7,028 bases of DNA from assembly GCA_002422305.1 (NCBI GenBank), contig DIUG01000039.1, positions 1 to 7,028 on the forward strand, in the 5' to 3' direction. Below the pieces are notes generated by a model, which saw only the letters and a program-made list of their open reading frames with translations, was not told the origin of the DNA and made no database searches. Origin of the DNA: Patescibacteria group bacterium UBA6164. Lineage in GTDB: Bacteria; Patescibacteriota; Gracilibacteria; BD1-5; UBA6164. The position numbers and the translations under genes were made by a program. Below, one piece after another: positions 1 through 6,028 of this stretch. The first letter of the stretch is position 1. The number at the start of each line of letters is the position of its first letter.

Positions 1-601
1 GAATAAAATTATAATTTTTATATAAATTTTTTAATTCTTTTAACATTTCAATTATATCTTTATTTTCATCTGTTGTTATAAATTTAGTTAATAAATTTTG
101 ATATTTATATATAATTTTACTAAATAATTGAAATTGTTTTATCATATTTTCTCTATTTTTTTCTTCATTATTAACATTTATAGTTCCTTGTGTTGAAATT
201 AATAATGTTAATTCTGTTAATATATCTTTTATAGAAGAAATTTCATACAAAAATTTATCAGAATTTGTTGATAAAGTTTCTTTTATAATATTGACAAATT
301 CTTTTTGATTACCAAAAATTTGATCTTTTCTATGAATAGGAATATTATAACTTTCTGATAAAGATTTATTTAATGAAATAATAGTATTACCCAGATCTTT
401 TATAGAATCTATTAACTGAGAATTTTGATTATTAATTTTATCGTGTATAGATAATAAAATTTTATTATTATCATCAAGTTTTTTTAAAATTTCTTCATTC
501 AATGAATTTTTTTTTTCTATTTCAACTTTATCTTCTTCCTTTTTTATTTTATTTATGGGTCTTGTATAAGATTGATAAGTTACTGAATTATTTCTTCTCA
601 T
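1..601 (-). CDS. Coiled-coil protein of unknown function, C-terminus cut off by window edge
   Basis: I translated this by hand: 200 codons from the ATG at 601-599 with no stop before the window edge, so the C-terminal part is missing. The start is the first ATG after an in-frame TAA (614-616). The N-terminus is basic (MRRNNSVTYQSYTRPINKIK), then the chain is rich in Lys, Glu, Asn, Ile and Leu with heptad-like spacing of Ile/Leu across roughly residues 30-180, which suggests long amphipathic helices or a coiled coil. There is no signal peptide, membrane segment, Cys/His cluster or nucleotide-binding motif. I do not recognise the family. It is transcribed divergently from the resolvase gene across 56 bases. 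Codon and base use match the neighbours, so nothing suggests recent transfer. A virion or scaffold-type protein is conceivable, but nothing visible supports one function over another. Confidence 0.7.
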   Translation of the reverse strand, partial: MRRNNSVTYQSYTRPINKIKKEEDKVEIEKKNSLNEEILKKLDDNNKILLSIHDKINNQNSQLIDSIKDLGNTIISLNKSLSESYNIPIHRKDQIFGNQKEFVNIIKETLSTNSDKFLYEISSIKDILTELTLLISTQGTINVNNEEKNRENMIKQFQLFSKIIYKYQNLLTKFITTDENKDIIEMLKELKNLYKNYNFI

Positions 602-657
602 ATTTATACAAATTTAATAAAAATCTTTAAAGCATTAAAGAAATTTATATAAAAAAT
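602..657. promoter_or_regulatory. Divergent promoter region with a 7-bp dyad
   Basis: These 56 bases separate two start codons facing away from each other, so promoters for both genes must lie here or extend into the coding ends. It contains a perfect inverted repeat, TCTTTAA (624-630) and TTAAAGA (635-641), around the loop AGCA, close to the middle of the gap. A TATATAA-like stretch lies just upstream of the resolvase ATG. The Mimivirus-type early box AAAATTGA is absent. Promoter role is inferred from position; the dyad is seen directly but could arise by chance in such AT-rich DNA. Confidence 0.4.
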
Positions 658-1407
658 ATGAATATATCTGATAATTGTATATGGATAGCAAGTTTTGATA
701 TTGGTAAAAAAAATTTCTGTTTTTATATAGAAGAGATAAACATATCCGAATTAGATAAAGTAAAAAAAATACCATTAAATGATAGATATAATGAAAATTA
801 TACTCCAACAAATATTTTTAATGAAGAGTTATTAAAAATATTTAAAAATGGTAAAAAAATTTTACATAAAAATAATGATTTGACTCATAACACAGATTTA
901 GAAAAATATTTTGATATCAATATTTGTTATAATATGACAGAATTATTAGATAAATATATAGATTTTTGGAATAAATGTAGTATAATTTTAATAGAAGAAC
1001 AAATGACATTTAAATCAAGTTTTGGTAGATGTAGATTTAATCCAATGGCAACAAAATTGGCACAACACTGTTTTTCTTATTTCGCAATAAATTTTGGTAG
1101 AACAAAACAAATAACAATTTTTCCTTCATATAATAAGACTATAGTTTTAGGAGCTGAAAGAATAAAAGAAACTACGAAAAGAGGTAAAATAAAATGGAAA
1201 ACTATGGGTGACAGAGATAGAAAAAAATGGGCTGTAACAAAAGTAAGAGAAATTTACGAAGTTAGAAATGATACTGAAAGTTTAGATTTATTTACTAATA
1301 AACCTAAAAAAAAAGGTATTATATCTATTAAAAAAGATGATTTAGCAGATGTAGTAATTCAATTACAAGCATATAAATATATGCATTTTATTGATAAATG
1401 TATTTAG
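658..1407 (+). CDS. Holliday junction resolvase, poxvirus A22 / RuvC-like family
   Basis: The 249-residue product has the layout of the poxvirus A22-type resolvases, which have a RuvC/RNase H-like fold and use two metal ions to cut four-way DNA junctions, resolving concatemers and recombination intermediates after viral DNA replication. Visible catalytic positions: first beta strand WIASFDIGKKN with Asp14, a central strand ILIEEQM with Glu113/Glu114, and the C-terminal KKDDLAD helix with Asp227, Asp228 and Asp231. Between them is a family-typical helix region (FNPMATKLAQHCFSYF, about 127-142) and a basic, probably DNA-contacting segment (about 168-193, rich in Lys/Arg). Length is a little above vaccinia A22 (about 180-190 aa), the extra being an Asn/Lys-rich insert near 30-90. 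The start is the first ATG after an in-frame TAA at 628-630. The next gene begins 35 bases downstream on the same strand. The whole acidic set is intact, so the enzyme is probably active; action in a cytoplasmic virus factory is inferred. Confidence 0.9.
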   Translation: MNISDNCIWIASFDIGKKNFCFYIEEINISELDKVKKIPLNDRYNENYTPTNIFNEELLKIFKNGKKILHKNNDLTHNTDLEKYFDINICYNMTELLDKYIDFWNKCSIILIEEQMTFKSSFGRCRFNPMATKLAQHCFSYFAINFGRTKQITIFPSYNKTIVLGAERIKETTKRGKIKWKTMGDRDRKKWAVTKVREIYEVRNDTESLDLFTNKPKKKGIISIKKDDLADVVIQLQAYKYMHFIDKCI

Positions 1408-1427
1408 TAAAAAAAATAGTTTTTTTA
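1408..1427 (+). terminator. AT-only hairpin directly after the resolvase stop codon
   Basis: T plus seven A (1408-1415) pairs with seven T plus A (1420-1427), an 8-bp stem with the 4-base loop ATAG, starting on the base after the TAG stop. Mimivirus transcripts are known to end and be polyadenylated at such hairpins. Use of this one as a 3'-end signal is inferred from position and from two similar hairpins further right. The stem is homopolymeric, so this is the weakest of the three. Confidence 0.45.
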
Positions 1428-1442
1428 TATCTTTAATTATAA

Positions 1443-2855
1443 ATGGAAACAGAAAAATTAAAGATATTTATATTCACGATAACTGTAATATTTTTATTAT
1501 TATTAATATTTGAAGGTATTATACCAGCTTTAATATTTTCCGGAATAATAAGTTTTTTTATTATAGGTTTTATTATTTATTTTATTTATATCAAGAAAAG
1601 TAAAATGAATAACAAAGTTATAGAAAATTTTACAGAAAATAAGTTAGTTGATCCATTTCCAAAAAAATTATATAATAATAATAAAAAAATTGAAACAAAT
1701 TTTTATCATAATAAAAATTTACTAAAAAATAATTGTAATGATGATAATTATAAAATTTTAAATTTCGATCAATCTTTTGTTTCAAAAAATAAAGCTTTAG
1801 TCGGTAATCAAAATCCAAAAACTTTAATCCCTCCAATAATAACTCCTAAAATTTGTGATTTAGAACATTGGAGAGATGACGAAACCGTAATAGATTCAAG
1901 AATAAATGATTCTAGAAAAAGTGATATTTTAGATTCCGGATTCACACCTACATATGAATGTAAAAAAAATTTATACGAAAATTATGAAAATATAGAAGAT
2001 CCTATACAAGATACTCAAATTATAGATTATAAAGATTTAGTTAATGATCAAAATTATAATAGAAATAGATTAGAATTAAATAGATTAAATTATAATTCTT
2101 CCAACCAAAATTATTCTCAATATACAGGTGAAAATTTAAATCAATATTGCAGTTCTAACAATAATAAATATATAGAAAATTTAAATTCTCACGGAGTTAA
2201 TTATTCATCTGGTTACGATTTAAGAAATTATGAAGATTATTCTATTCCAAATAATGCAAATATTTCAACTATGTATAAAAATAAAAATATGAAAGATTAC
2301 AATGAAAATTTATTCACAAATACTATAACTCCAGGATTATATATGAAAAATGAAATAATAGATTCTGTAAATCATAGTAATTTAGGTATTTCTTTGAATG
2401 AAGATATGAGAAATTATTCAAGATTTAATTCAACTTATATAAAACGCGATCCAAATACTTATACGCCTGGAAAAATTATGGAAGACAATACAATAACTCA
2501 ATCTGATATATACGATCCTAGAAATACTGGTTATGGAGATAATAGTAGATATTATTTAGATAAAATGACAGGTCAACCAAGATTTTTTTATGATGATATA
2601 AATACTATAAATATGCCTAATTATATAACTAGATCAAATGTAGATTTTTTAAACTTTACCGATAAATATGGTCCACAAATAAATAGAAATCCTATAGGTA
2701 ATATAAGAGAACAAGTTGAACAATCTTGGGTAGATAATAATATACAATTTAGAGAAGAATTACAATCTAGATTATTAAATAAATTTAATGCTAGATATAT
2801 ACAACAACGTCAAGCACCTATAAGAACAAATGGAAATTTAAGAAAAAGATATTAA
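1443..2855 (+). CDS. Membrane-anchored, Asn/Tyr-rich probable virion protein of giant-virus type
   Basis: The 470-residue product starts with a hydrophobic hairpin: about residues 7-23 and 25-50, rich in Ile/Leu/Phe, followed by KKSK. By the positive-inside rule both ends would lie on the same side of the membrane. Residues about 55-350 are low-complexity, rich in Asn, Tyr, Asp and Ser, and probably extended. The C-terminal part is more ordered: YDPRN (357-361), GYG, GQPRFFYDD (377-385), then MPNYITRSNVDF (391-402) and a YGP motif, ending in a basic tail (NLRKRY). From memory this C-terminal block resembles a protein family conserved across NCLDVs (possibly Pfam DUF5850) and thought to be virion-associated; I cannot confirm the name here. 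The start is firm: an in-frame TAA immediately precedes the ATG. It sits between the resolvase and the SPKK-repeat gene on the same strand. A structural or inner-membrane role is inference. Confidence 0.75.
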   Translation: METEKLKIFIFTITVIFLLLLIFEGIIPALIFSGIISFFIIGFIIYFIYIKKSKMNNKVIENFTENKLVDPFPKKLYNNNKKIETNFYHNKNLLKNNCNDDNYKILNFDQSFVSKNKALVGNQNPKTLIPPIITPKICDLEHWRDDETVIDSRINDSRKSDILDSGFTPTYECKKNLYENYENIEDPIQDTQIIDYKDLVNDQNYNRNRLELNRLNYNSSNQNYSQYTGENLNQYCSSNNNKYIENLNSHGVNYSSGYDLRNYEDYSIPNNANISTMYKNKNMKDYNENLFTNTITPGLYMKNEIIDSVNHSNLGISLNEDMRNYSRFNSTYIKRDPNTYTPGKIMEDNTITQSDIYDPRNTGYGDNSRYYLDKMTGQPRFFYDDINTINMPNYITRSNVDFLNFTDKYGPQINRNPIGNIREQVEQSWVDNNIQFREELQSRLLNKFNARYIQQRQAPIRTNGNLRKRY

Positions 2856-2889
2856 AATTTATAATTTTTTTTTATTAATTATAAATTTT
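2854..2889 (+). terminator. Perfect 13-bp hairpin overlapping the stop codon
   Basis: AAAATTTATAATT (2854-2866) and its exact reverse complement AATTATAAATTTT (2877-2889) flank a 10-base T-rich loop. The left arm begins inside the TAA stop (2853-2855) of the membrane protein gene, and the right arm ends 14 bases before the next ATG (2904). This matches the stop-proximal hairpins that define 3' ends and polyadenylation in Mimivirus, so a transcription-termination role is likely. It occupies most of the 48-base gap, so the next gene's promoter must overlap it or lie within the upstream coding end. Confidence 0.65.
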
Positions 2890-2903
2890 TATTTCAAATA
2901 AAA

Positions 2904-3428
2904 ATGGTAAAAAGTACGAGCAATAAAAAAGTTCCACTAAAAAAAACTATAAAAAGTAGAAATAATAAAAAAATTTCTGTGAAAAATTCTCCAAAGAAAT
3001 CTCCTAAGAAATCAGTTAAAAAATCTCCGAAAAATTCTCCAAAGAATTCAGTTAAAAAATCTCCAAAGAATTCACCGAAGAAATCTCCTAAGAATTCACC
3101 GAAAAAATCTCCAAAGAATTCACCTAAAAGTAGAAATAATATAATTTATCTATCAAAATCTACAAGATCTGATAAAAAATTTATGGTTGTTGTTGATAAT
3201 AAAACTATTCATTTTGGTGCAAAAGGTATGAGTGATTATACTATACATAAAGATAGTGATAGAAAAAATAGATATCAAAATAGACATAAATCAAGAGAAA
3301 ATTGGGGTAAATCAGGAATAAAGACAGCTGGATTTTGGGCTAATAATCTTTTATGGAATAAACCGACATTAGCTGCAAGTATAAAAGATATAGAAAAAAA
3401 ATATAATGTAATTATAAAAAGAAATTAA
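2904..3428 (+). CDS. SPKK-repeat basic protein with a C-terminal giant-virus domain (DUF5754-like)
   Basis: The 174-residue product has two parts. Residues 1-76 are Lys-rich and contain 13 consecutive tetrads from Ser25 to Ser76: ten S-P-K-X and three S-V-K-X. The SVK units fall at 25, 37 and 49, exactly every third tetrad. SPKK motifs are known from histone H1 tails and sea-urchin sperm histones to bind the minor groove of AT-rich DNA, and S-P-K is a site for proline-directed kinases. Residues about 83-172 form a compact domain with conserved-looking motifs HFGAKGMSDYT, DRKNRYQNRHKSRENW and GFWANNLLWNKPTL. I recognise this pattern from many NCLDV proteins of unknown function (Pfam DUF5754, from memory). 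Start is the first ATG after an in-frame TAA (2862-2864). No signal peptide or membrane segment. A nucleoid or virion DNA-binding role is inferred; the C-terminal domain's activity is unknown. Confidence 0.8.
   Translation: MVKSTSNKKVPLKKTIKSRNNKKISVKNSPKKSPKKSVKKSPKNSPKNSVKKSPKNSPKKSPKNSPKKSPKNSPKSRNNIIYLSKSTRSDKKFMVVVDNKTIHFGAKGMSDYTIHKDSDRKNRYQNRHKSRENWGKSGIKTAGFWANNLLWNKPTLAASIKDIEKKYNVIIKRN
2976..3131 (+). repeat. Coding 12-base tandem repeat (13 units) encoding S-[P/V]-K-[K/N/S]
   Basis: Thirteen in-frame 12-base units encode residues 25-76. The codons vary between units (TCT/TCA for Ser, CCA/CCT/CCG for Pro, AAA/AAG for Lys), so selection seems to hold the amino acid pattern rather than the DNA being a fresh duplication. 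The SVK variants at units 1, 4 and 7 give a 36-base higher-order period over the first part of the array. The later units (8-13) lack the SVK variant and alternate mostly PKN/PKK, consistent with shorter-period expansion there. Confidence 0.9.
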
Positions 3429-3452
3429 ATTAATCAATAAAATTTAATTTCT
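3420..3452. terminator. Perfect 12-bp hairpin shared by two convergent genes
   Basis: AGAAATTAAATT (3420-3431) and its exact reverse complement AATTTAATTTCT (3441-3452) surround a 9-base loop. The TAA stop of the SPKK-repeat gene (3426-3428) lies inside the left arm, and the stop of the Rad50-like gene (3466-3464) lies just beyond the right arm. It fills nearly all of the 35-base convergent gap, so one palindrome can act as the 3'-end signal for both transcripts. Function is inferred by analogy with the Mimivirus hairpin rule; the palindrome itself is exact. Confidence 0.65.
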
Positions 3453-3463
3453 AATAACTTCAG

Positions 3464-5953
3464 TTAATTTTCATTTAATTTTATAACTCTATCAAAAATA
3501 CCTTCTACACTTTGATGAGATATAATGATAACTAATTTTTCACTAAAATATTCTTTTATACAATCCATGACAATACTATTTAATTCCTGATCTAAACTAC
3601 TTGTACATTCGTCAATCATAATTAAAGGTAAATTAAACATTTCAGATAATGCTAAAGTATAAGCTAAAATAACTCTACTTTTTTGACCTCCACTTAATCT
3701 AGATAAAGTACAAGTCATTCCTTTGTATTCAACTTCAATATTTATTGAAGGTTTAGTATTTTTTTTAGTTTCTTTAAAAGGTAATAATTTTACATTTATT
3801 GGATTATCTGGAAAAAAATAATCTAAATAAATTTGTGTATGAGTATTTATTATATCTATTATATTTATAAGAGTTATACTTTCGGCTTCAGCTATTTTTT
3901 CTTTTAGTATATTTGCTGAAGTAAGTTTATCTTTATAATAAATTTCATCTCTCTGAAGTTTTTCTATATTTATAATTTTTTCATTAAACTTAATTTTTAT
4001 AGCTTCATTTTTCTTATATTCATCTAATTTTTTTTGTGTATTTTTAGTTATTTCTATATTTTCTTCAAATTCTTGTATAGATTTATTATTAATTTCTATT
4101 ATATCATTTAATTCAAATAAATTTATATCTTCTATTTTTTTATTAGAAATTTCTATATTTATTTTATCTAATGTTTTTTGTAATGTAAATAAATTTTTAT
4201 TTATATTATCTATTTTTTGTTTATTATTTGTCTGTTTATTTATCTCATCTCTAATAATTTCTTCTTCTAAAATATTTATATCTGAATACATATCTAAGCT
4301 ATGTAATTTAATACTCCTTTCATCTATTTTTGATTTAAAATTATTCAAAGAAGTTGAAAGTTTACCTTTTTTATTATTTAATTTTATTAAATCTTTGTTA
4401 TTATTATTATAATTAGTTATAGATTCATTAATGTTGTTAAATAATTCTTTTTTATCTTTTAATTCTTGGATAAAAAAATTATACATATTATATATAGAAT
4501 CATATTCGTCGAAAAAAATGTTACTTATTTCATAAATTTCTGAAATTATATTAGAATTTTTATTTATTAAATTTTCTATATATTTGATATCCTTATCTAA
4601 ATTTTTTATTTTACACTTGAGATTTTCTATATCTCCTTCTATTATTGATATATCATTATCCGATTTTTTTATGTCGTCTTTTATGCATAATTTATCTTTA
4701 TCAAAAATTAAACTAGTATTACATTTAGGACAAAATATTATTTTTTTGATAAGTTCAAGTTTAGATTTTTTTATATTTATTTCTTCTAAAATATTTCTTT
4801 TTTCAGTATTTAATATATTTAATTCTTTATTGATATATATCATTGGATTTTCTATATTTTTTATGTTTATATACTTATTATCAACATCTATTTTTTTATA
4901 ATTTTCTATAAATTTTTCTATATTTTTAATTATGGAATTTAATTCTATTTTATCATCATTTAATTCTTTTATGTTTATACTTGATATCTGATCTTTTAAT
5001 GATGAAATACTATTTTCTATTTCGTCATTTTCACTATTTTGCATCATTTTTAATTGTTCTTCCATATTTCTGATTTCATCTTTTAATAAAAAGTATTCTT
5101 TTGATTTTATTATATTATCTAATTTATTCTTCAAATCAATCATGTTTTCATCACCTTTATAAATTATACAACTTAATTCTTGGTTCAATAATTCTATATT
5201 CTTATTTATTCTATCTTTTTCTTCAATTTTAGTTGAAATATAAATTTTATCTTTTTCTATATTTTTAATTTTATTTTCAGAATCTATTATTATAGATTTT
5301 GATTCTTTAATTTTTAATAAAAGTTTATTAATTTTTATAGTTAATTTTTCTTCTATTTCGTTTATATCATCTATACTTTTATTTTTTATTGGAAATTTTA
5401 TATTTTTTGGTTTTTCAATCTCTTCTAAAATCTTTGTATTTAATTCTATTTCTCTTACACATTTTTCCAAATCTTGTTCTCTCTTTTTTATCATTAATTT
5501 ACATTTCTCTCTTTTTTCAACTATATCGAAATTTTTGAATATAAAATTTTCTAGAAATTCTAATTTATCTGATGGAGATAACATTATGAAAGAATCATTA
5601 CAATCTTGTGATATATATCCAGTTATATTATAATTATTTCCAAATATACTTGATATTTTATTCTGTGCTTCATCATCATGAATTTCATTTCCATTTTTAT
5701 CTATAAATGTCAATGTATTCGGTCTTTTAGTTCTTATTATATTTGAATTATCGTCTAATATTAATTGAACAGAACAATTTTTTTCACCATCTTTTATAAT
5801 ATCATTACCTTGACCAAATAAACAAAAAAATATTCCATTAAGTATAGAACTTTTTCCTATTCCAGAAGAACCTTGAATTAATACAGAACCTTTTTCTCCC
5901 AAATCAAAAGAAGATTCTTTATAGCATTTAAAATTTTTCAATATAATTTTCAT
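3464..5953 (-). CDS. Compact Rad50/SbcC-like ATPase with zinc hook (SMC superfamily)
   Basis: The 829-residue product carries the full ABC-type head split over the two ends, as in Rad50 and SbcC, which with an Mre11/SbcD nuclease bind and process DNA double-strand ends. N-terminal half-head: MKIILKNFKCY opening strand, Walker A GSSGIGKS (28-35), Q-loop YISQD (Gln116). Residues about 130-400 and 415-680 are Lys/Glu/Ile/Asn-rich coiled-coil arms. Between them is CPKC (Cys408 to Cys411), the zinc hook that dimerises Rad50 molecules, almost exactly mid-chain. C-terminal half-head: signature LSGGQ (753-757), Walker B LIMIDE (777-782), D-loop SSLD (785-788), switch His813. All catalytic positions are intact. 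It is shorter than cellular SbcC (about 1,050) or Rad50 (about 1,300) because the arms are short, and longer than T4 gp46. The start is the first ATG after an in-frame TGA (5989-5987) and gives the canonical SMC N-terminus. No Mre11/SbcD partner lies in the window. The CxxC favours Rad50/SbcC over SMC, whose hinge differs. Confidence 0.92.
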   Translation of the reverse strand: MKIILKNFKCYKESSFDLGEKGSVLIQGSSGIGKSSILNGIFFCLFGQGNDIIKDGEKNCSVQLILDDNSNIIRTKRPNTLTFIDKNGNEIHDDEAQNKISSIFGNNYNITGYISQDCNDSFIMLSPSDKLEFLENFIFKNFDIVEKREKCKLMIKKREQDLEKCVREIELNTKILEEIEKPKNIKFPIKNKSIDDINEIEEKLTIKINKLLLKIKESKSIIIDSENKIKNIEKDKIYISTKIEEKDRINKNIELLNQELSCIIYKGDENMIDLKNKLDNIIKSKEYFLLKDEIRNMEEQLKMMQNSENDEIENSISSLKDQISSINIKELNDDKIELNSIIKNIEKFIENYKKIDVDNKYINIKNIENPMIYINKELNILNTEKRNILEEINIKKSKLELIKKIIFCPKCNTSLIFDKDKLCIKDDIKKSDNDISIIEGDIENLKCKIKNLDKDIKYIENLINKNSNIISEIYEISNIFFDEYDSIYNMYNFFIQELKDKKELFNNINESITNYNNNNKDLIKLNNKKGKLSTSLNNFKSKIDERSIKLHSLDMYSDINILEEEIIRDEINKQTNNKQKIDNINKNLFTLQKTLDKINIEISNKKIEDINLFELNDIIEINNKSIQEFEENIEITKNTQKKLDEYKKNEAIKIKFNEKIINIEKLQRDEIYYKDKLTSANILKEKIAEAESITLINIIDIINTHTQIYLDYFFPDNPINVKLLPFKETKKNTKPSINIEVEYKGMTCTLSRLSGGQKSRVILAYTLALSEMFNLPLIMIDECTSSLDQELNSIVMDCIKEYFSEKLVIIISHQSVEGIFDRVIKLNEN

Positions 5954-6028
5954 ATTTTTATTGTTAAAAATTTTATAGTTATAAAATCATTTTTATTTTA
6001 AACAAATAATTTATTTCATATCAAAAAA
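5954..6028. promoter_or_regulatory. Divergent promoter region with a TATAAAAT dyad
   Basis: These 75 bases lie between the start codons of the Rad50-like gene (minus) and the right-edge gene (plus), so both promoters are expected here. ATTTTATA (5970-5977) and TATAAAAT (5980-5987) form an exact dyad with a GT spacer. This places a TATAAAAT-like element upstream of each start: about 17-24 bases on the minus strand and 42-49 bases on the plus strand. Such elements arise readily by chance at this AT content. No AAAATTGA early box is present. Timing of expression cannot be read from the sequence. Confidence 0.4.

Noticed and set aside
1686..1693. AAAATTGA, the Mimivirus early promoter box
   Set aside because: It lies deep inside the membrane protein coding region with no gene start close downstream on that strand, and the string is easily made by Lys/Ile/Glu codons.
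1630..1836. Minus-strand 68-codon open frame inside the membrane protein gene
   Set aside because: It is antisense to a longer gene, is Tyr/Phe-rich low-complexity sequence as expected from the complement of Asn/Lys codons, and shows no domain.
2976..3131. Regular short repeats considered as a CRISPR-like or non-coding satellite array
   Set aside because: The units are contiguous with no spacers, keep the reading frame exactly, and vary at synonymous positions, so this is a protein-coding repeat.
4584..4901. Plus-strand 105-codon open frame, apparently hydrophobic with several membrane-like stretches
   Set aside because: It is the antisense of the Rad50-like zinc-hook and coiled-coil region. 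The complement of Lys/Glu/Ile/Asn codons naturally reads as Phe/Leu/Ser/Ile, so the membrane look is an artefact.
3464..5953. Bacterial origin of the window because of the SbcC-like gene
   Set aside because: No Shine-Dalgarno sites precede any start, the neighbours include an A22-type resolvase and giant-virus-like proteins, and base composition is uniform across the window.
602..6028. tRNA or other structured RNA genes in the gaps
   Set aside because: All gaps are 35-75 bases, almost purely A and T, and none shows a cloverleaf, a T-loop consensus or GC-rich stems.
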